Shown in pieces: positions 11,415-22,782 of a DNA stretch of 64,000 nt. The stretch comes from Silene latifolia (taxonomy: Eukaryota > Streptophyta > Magnoliopsida > Caryophyllales > Caryophyllaceae): the NCBI RefSeq assembly GCF_048544455.1, contig NC_133526.1, positions 5,596,001-5,660,000 of the forward strand. The letters are read 5' to 3'. Position 1 is the stretch's first letter. The number at the start of each line of letters is the position of its first letter. The position numbers and the translations under genes are program-made. The notes beneath the pieces were generated by a model. That model did no database searches. It saw nothing but the letters and a program-made list of their open reading frames with translations, and was not told where the DNA came from.

Positions 11415-14400
11415 CGCCCCCGCAAGATGGACGACGGAGATAGTAGACCAATCTTGTCTCGTAGAATAAGGAATCGTTGCTTGTGCAGGGGTTTAGTGAG
11501 AGCGTCAGCTAGTTGATCGGTACTTGCAATGTGCTGAATTCGAATAGAGCCTTGATGAAGCTGCTCGCGAACAAAGTGAAACGATAAGGCCATGTGCTTC
11601 ATCCGGGAGTGAAAAACTGGATTCTTCGCGTACATTGTAGCTGACAAGTTGTCGCAGTAAATAGCTGGCGGTTTTGATCGTGACATGGAAGTTAAGCTCA
11701 GCGAGTAGATTTCGAAGCCAGATTAACTCAGTTGTGACGGAAGCGACTGCGCGAAATTCGGCCTCAGTAGTGGATAGGGATAGACCACGTTGCTTTTTGG
11801 AGGACCATGTTATAGGATTGCGTCCAAGATAGAGAATATATCCAGTGGTTGAAATGTAATTGTCTTTGTCTCCGGCAAAGTCAGCATCGCAGAAGGCATG
11901 GAGATAGAGAGGGTTTTTTTGAGTATAGTTGTATGCCATGGTGTTGAGTCCCTTGAAGATAACGAAGTAGACGTTTGAGAGCAGACCAGTGAGTATCGGT
12001 GGGATGATGGAGGAATTGAGCTAACCGATTGACAGTAAAGGCAACGTCAGGTCTGGTAAGAGATAGATATTGTAAACTTCCAACTATGGCGCGGTAGTCG
12101 GAGTGATTGTGAATTGGTTTAATATCCTCTCGAGTAAAGTGTGTGTCGGGCGACATAGGTATAGTAATTGGTTTTGCATTATCCATGTTATATTTTGTTA
12201 ATAGATCATGTACGTATTTGGATTGATTTAAATGAAGACCATTAGGATTGGGTGTGACTTCAATACCAAGGAAGTAAGAAAGTGGTCCAAGATCTTTTAG
12301 GGAGAATCGTTTGGATAGGTTGTCAATAAGGTTTTGTAAATGAGCTTGGTTAGGACCAGTGTAGATACCTCATTTCTGCACCTCCCGCAAACCACCCGGT
12401 GATGATTGGGCCGCATGTTTGATTCGCGGAACGATTTGTGACAGTTCGTAAGATTATCGTCAAGTGTTTGCTCAAATATTAATGTCAACCTCTTAGTTGT
12501 CATCTACGTCCTGATACGGTCGTTTTGGCAGTAATTAGAGTACATTCGGAGTCCGGGTCAAAAACCGTCTCCATTTTCTGATAACTGTTAAATCCCGAGT
12601 CGGAATGTTCTGGAATGTTCTGGATATTTCTATTCCATATTTTATAAATTTTATCTTTTGGCAAATAATATCCCGTAATATTCATAAGATAATCGAATTA
12701 TTTCCGTCCTACAATAACTCAAACGCGGAAATCTTTCTTGAAACAGAGGAAACCTCCCGGGAATAGACGCAACGAAAGTGCCGCGCCTCTTCCAAGAGAC
12801 GCAGTGACTGCTGCGCCTCTTCCCAGGCCCTTCTTTGCATGATTTACGTATCTTTTTCATATCTTTCCGAGATTCACTTCCAAAGAGTCTCCGAAACCCT
12901 ATTCCTTCACGTGATTAGTATAAATAGGAGCTTTCGCTCCTCATATTTCTCACGCGAGTGTCCGCCCTTCTCTTCTCCCTTTGCATTCTAGACTTTGTTC
13001 TTACTAATTGGCGCCTACGTGCTTGGACTTCCGACCACGTAAGCTTGGATCCTTCCGGGTACCAGCCTCTCCGTTGCATGACCGACCAATTTGACCAACT
13101 ACACAATAATCAATCTAATTAATCAATCAACTCAATCGTTTTCCTCTTACGAGGGCACTCTCTTTGCATTCGCGTCGAGCATCACTAGTCGATATCTTAG
13201 TTCGTCTCGTTCCGTCAACATGTAAGTCTGAGGGTGTATAATCCTTATTTATTTATTGTATTTTACTTTATCGTATCACCATTGTAAGGTTTACGTCGAA
13301 AACACCGTTAAAATCGATTTCTAAAACCCTTTGTTAAAGCCTGTTTTCGCGGATTTCCAGTAGACAGACGTCGAGAAAAGACGCAAAGAATCGCTGCTGC
13401 GCTCTTGAAGGAGCGCGAGTTCTGCTGCGCCTCTTCGTGAGGCTGCCGCAGTTCCTGCTTCTTTTCTTCTTCTTCGTCCTCTGTAAATTCCGTCTTCCTT
13501 ATTTGTTTTCATACGTTTGTCTTTAATTCCTTCGCATATAATTCACATGTATATAAATTCATCATTCATATGTTTTAATCGTCATAAATCCGACTTAGAT
13601 CCCAAGTAATCCAATATTTGCGGGTTTTCGTCATAAATTCAATTCCGGGTTGTAGAGATTCAATTTGTTCATATTGGGTTTCTGGAATTCACCTTTGATA
13701 TAATTTCCATCTGTTTATTCACATATTCGTCGTTAACTCATCATGTTCAACCTAATTAATTTGTTTAGTTAGTTTGTTTAATTCACTAATTAATCCTTAT
13801 TTCATGTAATTAATCCGTTTAATTCCGTCTCATTCATGTTTTACTGTTTTTACGACCACCCTTCATATGTAAGTAATACATAAAATCACTTTCATCCGAG
13901 TACATAGTTTAATCGATCCATAAAATTAACAATTAACATTAACAATTTGCAGTTCCGGCTTCACAGCCAGAACTCACCCTTGGAACAGACGCAGCAATTG
14001 CTGCGCCTCTTCCAGAGGGCGCAGCTCAGAGCTGCGCCTGTTCCAGGATGATTTCTGTCCCTGAACTCCGTTTCTGCCTTGACCTAGTTTGTTTAGTTTA
14101 CGTATTAACTAACTAATATCCGTAATATCACTAACTTCTGTTCGTTTACTTCATTAATTTTATTCTTTTATTCTTTTATTTCTTTTCTCAAATTATCCGT
14201 TTTAAAGGTATTTTCGACATAAATCGCCTATTCCAATGTAATTAATGTAATTTTCATTATTGTAATTTATAGTTATTGTATTTCTTTTATCATTTGTATG
14301 TTCTTCACATGTAAATCAATATTAAATCCAACTTCGACATTAATTGTATGCTAAACTAATTGTCTCACCGACTTAGTTAAATTCTCACATGCTAGGATTA

Positions 14401-17400
14401 ATCTATGGATGTTGCATTGCATGCATATAGCCGACGATATATCAAGTACGAATAAACTCCCTAATTATTAGTAGAGGCCGCTATCGAGGCGGGCGGGATT
14501 AGGTGTTCGATCAAAAGAGCTTCCTAATACGTACCCTCACCCCTTACTCCAGATCTCCGTGAGCACCCGTGTTCATTGGCATCCACGAGAGTCATTCTAG
14601 ACATAGAATGCTAAGGGTAACGATTGCTTAGTGTTCAAGTCACTACTTTGTGTCTTGACATGACACGAGGTATTCGAACGGTTCCAATTTCCCATAAAAA
14701 TTGGTGGCGACTCCTTACAAAATGCAAACGCTTGTTTTTCGCTCCTCACCAAGCGCCCCCGTGGGCGGCCCGCTGTCCACAACCAGTAATAATAATATCA
14801 TCGACATAGACTAGCATAAATATGCGAGTTGTATTTGTTGTATAAATGAATAATGATGAATCGGAAATTGATTGTTTAAATCCATAAGTAACGAGAAAGG
14901 TTTTGAGCTCCGTGTACCAGGCTCGAGGAGCTTGTTTTAGACCGTAAATGGCTTTGTTTAGTTTACACACAAAATCCGGTTTAGAGGTGTCAATAAATCC
15001 TTGTGGTTGACTCATAAAAACATTATCATTTAAAGTCCCTTGGAGAAATGCATTATTGACATCGAGTTGTCGTAAAGTCCAAGAACTGCTAACAGCAAGA
15101 GATAAAATAAGACGAACGGTGGTGGGTTTGACTACAGGACTGAAAGTTTCTGTGTAGTCAATGTCGGGCGTTGATGAAATCCTTTTGCGACCAAGCGAGC
15201 TTTGTGTTGTTTTAGAGAGCCATCGGGATTATATTTAATTCGATAGACCCATTTGCAACCTATGACATTTTGGGATGGGTGACGCGGGACTAAAGTCCAC
15301 GTTTGATTTTTCTCGAGGGCATTAAATTCTTCTTGCATTGCGGTTCTCCATGGAGGTACTATAAGAGCTTGTTTGACGGTTTTGGGAAGAGCATTGGGTG
15401 ATGCGGATGTGTGAGCGAGGTTGGCATATTTGGAGTTGGTCTGTATGTACTTGGGATTGGGTTTTCTAATGTTGTTGTCGAGTCGAGTGACAACAGTTCG
15501 TTTTGGAGGAGGTGGTGGTGGTGGTGGAGGAGGGGGCGGTGTGGTAGAGGCAGGAGTGTGCGGGGTGGCAGGAGAGGGTGTGACGGGTTGTGAGGTAGAG
15601 GCAGGGGTTTGTGGGGTGGCAGGGGAGGGTGTGACGGGTTCGGGTGCAGGGAGTGAGGTAATGGCAGGAGAGTTGGGCTGGACGGAAGGAGGTCGACGAT
15701 GATAGACGTGGGTTATGGGAGGGCGTGGCCGAGGGTCAGGTGGAGGGGTGGGGTTTGACGCGGGTGGAGAGTGAGTAGGGATAATGAGTATGATGAGCGG
15801 GCACCAATCGTTTGGATCGGTGTTGGTATTATTGGGTGAGTCAGAAGTAATTAACTGAGTGTAAGAGAAATTATCTTCAATAAATTTGACATGTCTCGAT
15901 GTATAGATACGATTGGTTTTTGGTTCAAAACAATGGAACGCGCTTTGAGTAGAGGAATAGCCTACAAAAATACAAGGAGTCGACCGATATTCAAGTTTGT
16001 GTCGTGTATATGGTCGAAGCCAGGGATAGCATAGGCATCCAAAATTATGCAGTTTTGTATAATTGGGAGGTTTATTATGTAGCTTGAAGTATGGAGTTTG
16101 ACCTTGTAATGTTCGGGTTGGAAGGCGATTAATAAGATAGGTAGCGGTGTTGAAAGCAAATGGCCATAGGGTGGTCGACATTTTGGCGTGAGCGAGTAGG
16201 GCTAAGCCCGTTTCTACAATGTGACGGTGTCTCCGTTCAGCATAACCATTATGTTCGGGTGTATGCGGAGGAGAAGTAAAATGACTAATTCCATTATTGA
16301 GTAAATCATGGGTAAGTTTTTTGAATTCGCCTCCATTGTCGGAAAAGAATTGAATAATTGGTTTTTGAAAGTATTTCTCAACAAGTGCCTTAAATTGAAG
16401 GAATACTTTGGTTGTGTCGGATTTTCGTTTTAACGGAAAAAGCCAAGTATATTTGCTATAGTGGACGACGAATATCACATAATATTTGTAATGGTCATAT
16501 GAAAGGACGGGACTAGTCCAAAGGTCCGAGTAAATGAGTTCGAGTGGAGCGGTTGTTTTGAATGAATTCGTCGCAAATGGTAATTTGGTACTCTTGCTAA
16601 TATTGCACGCATCACAGGAAGAAAAATTTGATAAACTAAATGGTAAACTTTTATTGATAGTTTTCATTACATCAAAAGTAGGATGGCCTAATTTATGATG
16701 CCATGAAATAGGAGATGAGCCTTTCTTAATTAAATTCGCGGTTGGGGACGATGGGCTCAACTCGTAGATTCCATCTCTAGCTTGGCCCTGGAGTATCGTC
16801 GATCCCGTCAATTTGTCCTTAACAACAAAAAAATTAGATGAGAAAACAACATTAACATTATTGTCTTTACACAATTGGGATATTGAGATAATTTTTCTAG
16901 AAATCTTTGGAACATGTAAAACATTGTTGAATTGAAGGGTTGATAATTGAAACTTACCTATATTAGCGATGTCGAGACCCGTACCATCACCAATAATAAG
17001 GTCATCATTGCCGAAATAGGGAGAGTGGAAGGCCAATGTGTCGAGGTCGTTGGTGACATGGTTGGAGGCTCCACTGTCAAGAAGGTACTGGTTGTTGGGT
17101 GGCGGTGCAGCAGCGGCAGTGGTGGCAGAATGGGCTTGTGGTTGTTGGTGTTGGCGGGTTGGAGGTTCTGGAAAGGTGATGGTGGGGAAGAGCTTGCGAA
17201 AGAGAGGGCAATCAGCGATGACATGGCCTACTTGACGGCACCATTGACAACGGCCCTTGAAGGGACGCGGGTTCGGGTTAGAGGTGTACGGGGCAGCGGG
17301 TTGGCGGGTGAAGTTGGCGTTGGCGTTGGTGTTGGGTTGATAACGGTTGTTGTTGTAGTTGTTTTGTCGTTGATTGTTGTAGTGGTTGGGACGATATGCG

Positions 17401-18208
17401 GCATTGGCCGTGGGATTAAAAATATCGGTGTCGGGTTGTTGTTGTTTGATTAAAAGTTCATGTTGGAGCAATTTTTCATGGAGTGCTTCAAATGAAATCG
17501 GGTTGTCACGTGCTCTAACGGTGTCGATGACGGGTTTAAAGGTTTTATAGTCTAAGCCTTTAAGGACTTTGGAAATAATGTCTTCGGGGTCAATTATTTT
17601 ACCCATCAATGCGAGTTGGTCAATACATGATTTCATGGTGTTCATGTATTCGGTTATGGATTGGTTAGAGGTTTTGACAATCGAGTCTAAGCGGTCTTTT
17701 AATTGCATAATATGCGCACGCGAAGGGTTTGCGTAGGTTTGCGCTAAAATATCCCATGCTTCTTTAGAGGTTTTAGCACGAATTATGAGGGCTTGGACGG
17801 TTGATGATAGGGTACCCATAAGAGCCCCTAGAATCAACCCATCTTGTTTAAGCCATGAAAGATAGGTGGGGTTGGTTTTCTCGGTTTTGTCATCACCGAC
17901 TATGGTTGGTGATGGAGCGAGGTTGGTTCCATCTAGAAACCCGAGCAAACTGAAACCAAAGAAAATATTGGTGAGTTGGAAGAACCATGTGGTGTAGTTT
18001 GTGGGTGTCAGTTTGACGCAATGAGTGAGGTTGGGCGAGACGAGAGGCTCGTTGGCATCGTGAGGGTTGCGGACGATGGTGTCTTGGTGAGTGTTTGTCA
18101 TGGTCGAGGATGAGGGTTGGAAGAGGAGTGGTGTTTGTCGTTTAAAGGTGGGGCGGCTGCGGGTTTTGAGAAGATTTTTGACGGATCGATTTGAGCTCGA
18201 AGATACCA
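11415..18208 (-). pseudogene. Copia polyprotein region
   Basis: Reading from right to left: gag (UBN2-like) at about 18080-17400; CCHC knuckle (CQWCRQVGHVIADC) near 17240; aspartic protease (LDSGASNH) near 17070; pre-integrase HHKLGHP near 16700; integrase core with the D-N-G-G-E-F motif near 16330; a proline-rich linker near 15550; the reverse transcriptase start (CKWVYRIKYNPDGS) near 15250; the YVDDIIITG active site near 14800; then RNase H (S-T-T-E-A-E-F and A-D-A-L-T-K-P) at about 11800-11480. This domain order (integrase before RT) defines copia. The solo LTR 12360-14781 lies inside the RT part. It is a fossil and probably not functional. Confidence 0.9.
12360..14781 (+). mobile_element. 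Solo LTR of the Tat/Ogre-like family
   Basis: 2422 bp starting TGTAGATACCTC and ending CTGTCCACA, with the duplication ACCAG at 12355-12359 and 14782-14786. It is homologous along most of its length to the LTR at 53387-55991 but is shorter and more diverged. Unequal recombination between the two LTRs of an element leaves such solo LTRs. It contains a TATA box at 12919-12926 and three GC-rich palindrome modules (about 12764-12824, 13380-13436, 13987-14046). Confidence 0.9.
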
Positions 18209-18334
18209 TATAAGATATGAGATACAAGGTTGAATGAATGTTATATTAACTGTGAAAGGAATACAAGTATTTATAGGGAGGTGTTAGCTAGGTTACAAAG
18301 ATTATATACTTGAGGAAAAAGCTAACTATATTTA

Positions 18335-19855
18335 TGATAAGTGCATATTTTATATACTTTCATCCCCTATATTAGCTTCATTTTATTTGTTATTTAGCAC
18401 TTATCATAGTGTCATAAGCTAATATTTGTTGTTCTAGTGTATTTGCTTGTCTTAACATGTTTTGTAGGAATCTAAGCATTTAGAGGCTTTTTCCTATCAT
18501 TTTATACACTAAGTTCACTAAGCTAAACAAGACCAAGTGTTGGACTAAGCATGGAGCATTGGATTGGGTTTTGCATGAAGAAATTGATGGATTAGTATGA
18601 GTAATGCAAATGTTGCCAACAAACAAAGTCAAGGCCCAATGAACAAATCCAAGTCAAGGTGGAAAGCATAAGATTCCAACATGCTTAGGATGCTTTTTGG
18701 GAGCTCTAAAGATCATAGATGAGGCATTTACCCGGGTGATTAAGGAGCATTGAAGTAGAAACTTTGGATTCCTCACGCAATTAATAGAGGAATTAAGTGA
18801 AAAACCCGGAAAACACACGACCCCGATCGGGGCCATGCAACCCCGATCGGGGCCACAGTCCTCTTGATGTTTTACGTTATTCTCTCCTCTCCTATAAATA
18901 GGAGAGGTATTCCGAGGCTTTGGGCATCCCTTCTTCACGTCTCATTTTAGTTCTTCATAGCCTTAAGCAATATAATCTCTCAATAGTTTTCATATTAGTT
19001 TACAAATTAGTTAATCTTGTAGTTCTAAAACATTTGGTTATTATTACATTTCAAGCATTTGGTTCTACTTTGTTTCTTCCATACAAGTTATTTCTATTAA
19101 GGTATTTCTACTTCTATTTTGCATTTTACATTGTTATTTAGTTTATTATTAATCTCATTTCATTATCATAATTTCCTCCACATGTTAAATCAATTAGTTT
19201 ATATAAATCATACAACCATGTTTAGCATTTCTTACAATATAGTTTGCAATTTACATTTTAGTATGAGTAGCTAAATTTTCCTAGTCTAAGGGCTAGGGGA
19301 GCCATGCATAAATCAAGTATATAACATGATTAAATAGATTAATAATAATATTGTTCATATTGCTTCTATCACATGCTTGTGCCACAATGTTTAATCTTTG
19401 TTTAGGGCCCTATTCAATTGATTAAGTTTGTTTATTCGTTCTATAAGTCGAGAGGCACGGAATTGAATTAGACTAAGCATGTATAGTAGGACGACCTAGT
19501 CATGGACGAGAGTTTCTCTAGGACCCGGTCTATGGTTGATGCTAATATCGGAAGATGGGTATCTTGAAGCCTAAGCAATTGACAATGTTATTAGTACCGA
19601 GTTTATCATGTTCATATGTTTACTTTTGCATGTGTGACCCGAACCCCTTAGACTCCCTTTTATTATATAATTTACATCATAATTCTTATTAATCATCAAA
19701 CAACCAAACCAAACCAAATCGTAATCGACCTTGATAAAAATCTACCCATAGCAATTCACGAAGTAATTCCCGTTTCCTTGTGTTCGACCCCTATTGCTAC
19801 ATTAACTTGTTGTCTAGGGAATTTATCTTTGCATAGGTACGCGATAAGCCTATCA
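18335..19855 (+). repeat. Gypsy 5' LTR
   Basis: It holds two copies of the palindrome CCCCGATCGGGG (18821-18832 and 18841-18852) and a TATA box (TATAAATA, 18893-18900). The TATA box lies in a further inverted repeat (CCTCTCCTAT at 18886-18895, ATAGGAGAGG at 18898-18907). Small reading frames in it occur identically in the other LTR and are not genes. Confidence 0.9.
18821..18907 (+). promoter_or_regulatory. Paired palindromes and TATA box of the gypsy LTR
   Basis: Two perfect 12-bp palindromes CCCCGATCGGGG start exactly 20 bp apart, about two helical turns. The TATA box follows 40 bp later inside a 10-bp-stem inverted repeat. The same block is in the 3' LTR at 25257-25343. The layout suggests a binding site for a dimeric factor in front of the promoter (inference). 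Confidence 0.6.
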
Positions 19856-19989
19856 AATTTTGGCGCCGTTGCCGGGGAAACGGTTTTATTGCATTGTGAA
19901 TTGTCGATTTTTATCTTGTTTTCTTTTGTCTTGGGGAACACTTGTTCCTTGAGACCGTTACTTATCATTTCCCTAGAAATTGTTGTCTT

Positions 19990-22782
19990 ATGCCCAGGTC
20001 CTCTCGTAGTGGAGAATTGCTTTCACCGGATTCCGAGCCCGAGAAAACCTTTAGGAGAAGACGACGTTTTTGGAAGGAAATTAAAGAAGCCACTTCACCC
20101 GTCCAAGTTGAAAGTGCTAGAAAGTCTTACTTGGACGATCTAGAGGTTCTTGAAGAGGAGAAGGTTTCTTGTTCATCAAATCCACCACCATCACCATCTA
20201 CTACCAAAAAGATGGTGAAACTTTCCGATCATTCAAAGCCCACCGCGGCCATGCTTCCGGCCGGAATCACAACCACTCAAATCACCGCGCCGGAATTCGA
20301 GATCAAGCCGGCTTTCATTAGCCTTGTGGAGAGAAAGCAATTTGGAGGAAGTCCTTTGGAGGATCCCAATTTGCATGTGCAAAATTTTTGTGACTATTGC
20401 TCCATGATTCGTCAAACGGGTGTCACTCAAGCCCAAATAAGGGAAATACTTTTCCCTTTCTCTTTGAAGGACAAGGCCAAGCTTTGGATCAATAGCCTTG
20501 ACCGCACCGCCTTGGGAATCACCAATTGGGAAACATTGGCTCTTGCTTTCTACCAAAAGTTTTTTCCACCGGAGAAAACTCAAACTTTGAGGAGCCAAAT
20601 CACCGGATTCCGTCAACAAGCTCTTGAGAGCTTATATGAGGCTTGGGAGAGGTACAAAGAGCTTCAAAGGCAATGCCCACATCATGGGCTAGATGAATGG
20701 TTTCTAGCAATAACATTCTACAATGGATGTTGTGCCGAGTCCCGAAGGATTCTTGATTCCGCCAACAATGGGCGGTTTGATCAAATTGACACCGACCTTG
20801 CTCATGCCACGATCGAATCTATGGCGGTCCATGATGCCCAATATGTCAATTCCCGAGTTGTGCCATCTAAAGGTAAAGAAGAATCCTCTAACAATTCTGT
20901 TTTGCTAGCTCAAATTGCTTTGCTCCAACAACAATTGGCGGAGAGAGATGCTAAGGATTCCATTCAACAACTCAATGTTGTGTCTTCAACGAGCCAAATC
21001 ATCGTTTGTGATGGATGTGGAGGTGCGGGTCATTATGCCGCTCATTGCCGAGCCCCCATTGAAGAAGTAAATGCTTTTCAAGCTTTAAGACAAAGTTTAT
21101 ATCCACCGGGTACATTTTCCAATACTTATAACCCGAACACAAAATTCCATCCGAACTTGTCTTATAATAGCAACAATGTGCTTAACCCTCAACCCCCACC
21201 ACAACAAAATGCCTATGTTCCTCAACAACAAAAGTATATCCCTCCACCGGGTTATCAAAATCAACAAAAGCCCCCACAAAACAATTACCAACAAAATCCA
21301 CCACAAAATAGCCAACAAAACAATCAAGGAGGTGGTAAGCTCGAGGGAATGATAATCCAAATGCAAAGGGAATTATTAGCTCAAATTCAAAAGAATGATC
21401 AAGCTCATAGTGCCGCGGTCAAGATGTTGGAACAACAAGTGGCTCAACTAGCCGCTTCTAGCTCTCAAAGGAAGAATAATCAACTACCTCCCCAAGGTGA
21501 GCAACCACATGAAACCGTTAATTCTATCTCATTGAGAAGTGGTTCAAGCTATGATGGGCCATCCATGACTTTGGATGAAGAGGTGGTTGTTAAAAAGGCT
21601 AGGCTTGGGGGAAATGACAAAAGGAAGGCTAGTGAAGAGCCTATTGTTAAAGATCGTGTGCCATTTCCTCATCGATTGTTGATGCTTAAGAGGAAGAGCA
21701 AGCTTGATGCCAAAGATGTTGGGTCTTCTATGCCAAAAGAAAGTGATGAGGTGGTTATTGAAGAAATCTCTCCTAATGCCAAGGAGAGTGATGCCGTTCC
21801 AACAAAGGTGAGTGTTTCCAATGAGGAAGAGATAGTGAAAGATGTGGAGGATGCTCCTCCCAAGGAAATTGTTCAAATACCATTTCCCCATCGTCTAGCA
21901 AAGCACAAGGAGGAAGGTAAGTTTGCTAAATTTTTAGAAGTTTGTAAGAATTTGCAAGTCACCATCCCGTTTATGGAGTTGATTACCCAAGTCCCTTCTT
22001 ACGCAAAGTTTATGAAGGAAATCCTCTCAAAGAAGCGATCCTTCAATGAGGTTGAGACCATTGCTTTCACCGAAGAGTGTAGTGCACTCTTACAAAACAA
22101 GTCTCCCCCGAAACTTAAGGACCCCGGTAGCTATTCTATTCCTTGCACTATAGGCAAATATACCATTGATAAGGCCCTTTGCGACCTAGGTGCTAGTGTA
22201 AGTGTCATGCCCTATTCCCTTTGTGAAAAACTTAACATGGGTGCTTTAAAATGCACAAGTATTACATTGCAAATGGCGGACCGTTCTTTAAAGCGACCTC
22301 TAGGTGTCTTAGAGGATGTTCCCGTCAAAGTTGGCAAGTTTTTCATACCCGTTGACTTCCTCATACTTGATATGGCCGAGGACTCACAAACCCCAATTAT
22401 ATTGGGTAGGCCATTTTTACGCACCGCGGGTGCGTTAATTGATGTGAAAAATGGGAGGTTAACGTTGGAAGTGGGTGATGACCGGGTTTCCTTTAGCAAA
22501 AACAACACCATTAGAAGCCCAATGTTACAAGAGTCTTGTTATTTACTTAGCACTGTGGACTCTTCTTATGCCTCTACCATGCTTGGATCCTCACTAACGG
22601 ATCCGTTGGAGGACGATATGGGTGTTGTTTGCCTTGTAGGTGATGATGTTAAGGACGCTATTGCTAAAAGTGGGAAAAGGAAGAAAGGGAAATTTTATTT
22701 GAAGAATTTCAAATGGTTGAGAAATGCAAAGATAGCTATGAAATGGAGCTTGGTTGGTGGCAAGCTCAATGACAAAACTTGA
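19990..22782 (+). CDS. Gypsy gag-protease ORF (930 codons)
   Basis: The first ATG in the long frame is at 19990 (upstream codons would need a non-ATG start). Residues about 95-255 resemble the Athila/Tat retrotransposon gag (A-K-L-W-I-N-S-L and W-E-x-L-x-x-A-F-Y-Q-K-F-F-P). A knuckle CDGCGGAGHYAAHC lies near residue 339. A Q/P/N-rich stretch follows (about 385-450). A retropepsin-like domain contains L-C-D-L-G-A-S-V-S-V-M-P near residue 731 and I-I-L-G-R-P-F-L about 70 residues later. D-L-G-A-S instead of D-[ST]-G is usual for this lineage. The frame ends 1.99 kb before the 3' LTR, with no polymerase after it. Its products would form particles and mature them; reverse transcriptase would have to come from a related element. 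Confidence 0.9.
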   Translation: MPRSSRSGELLSPDSEPEKTFRRRRRFWKEIKEATSPVQVESARKSYLDDLEVLEEEKVSCSSNPPPSPSTTKKMVKLSDHSKPTAAMLPAGITTTQITAPEFEIKPAFISLVERKQFGGSPLEDPNLHVQNFCDYCSMIRQTGVTQAQIREILFPFSLKDKAKLWINSLDRTALGITNWETLALAFYQKFFPPEKTQTLRSQITGFRQQALESLYEAWERYKELQRQCPHHGLDEWFLAITFYNGCCAESRRILDSANNGRFDQIDTDLAHATIESMAVHDAQYVNSRVVPSKGKEESSNNSVLLAQIALLQQQLAERDAKDSIQQLNVVSSTSQIIVCDGCGGAGHYAAHCRAPIEEVNAFQALRQSLYPPGTFSNTYNPNTKFHPNLSYNSNNVLNPQPPPQQNAYVPQQQKYIPPPGYQNQQKPPQNNYQQNPPQNSQQNNQGGGKLEGMIIQMQRELLAQIQKNDQAHSAAVKMLEQQVAQLAASSSQRKNNQLPPQGEQPHETVNSISLRSGSSYDGPSMTLDEEVVVKKARLGGNDKRKASEEPIVKDRVPFPHRLLMLKRKSKLDAKDVGSSMPKESDEVVIEEISPNAKESDAVPTKVSVSNEEEIVKDVEDAPPKEIVQIPFPHRLAKHKEEGKFAKFLEVCKNLQVTIPFMELITQVPSYAKFMKEILSKKRSFNEVETIAFTEECSALLQNKSPPKLKDPGSYSIPCTIGKYTIDKALCDLGASVSVMPYSLCEKLNMGALKCTSITLQMADRSLKRPLGVLEDVPVKVGKFFIPVDFLILDMAEDSQTPIILGRPFLRTAGALIDVKNGRLTLEVGDDRVSFSKNNTIRSPMLQESCYLLSTVDSSYASTMLGSSLTDPLEDDMGVVCLVGDDVKDAIAKSGKRKKGKFYLKNFKWLRNAKIAMKWSLVGGKLNDKT

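Noticed and set aside
16947-17453. 168-codon plus-strand frame and other plus-strand frames at 15411-17235
   Set aside because: They are antisense shadows of the copia gag and linker; the glycine/valine-rich sequence is what the complement of a proline/asparagine-rich frame gives.
18654-19141. Frames of 94 and 73 codons, repeated exactly at 25090-25577
   Set aside because: They belong to the two identical gypsy LTRs, and one reads through the palindromes; no sign of coding.
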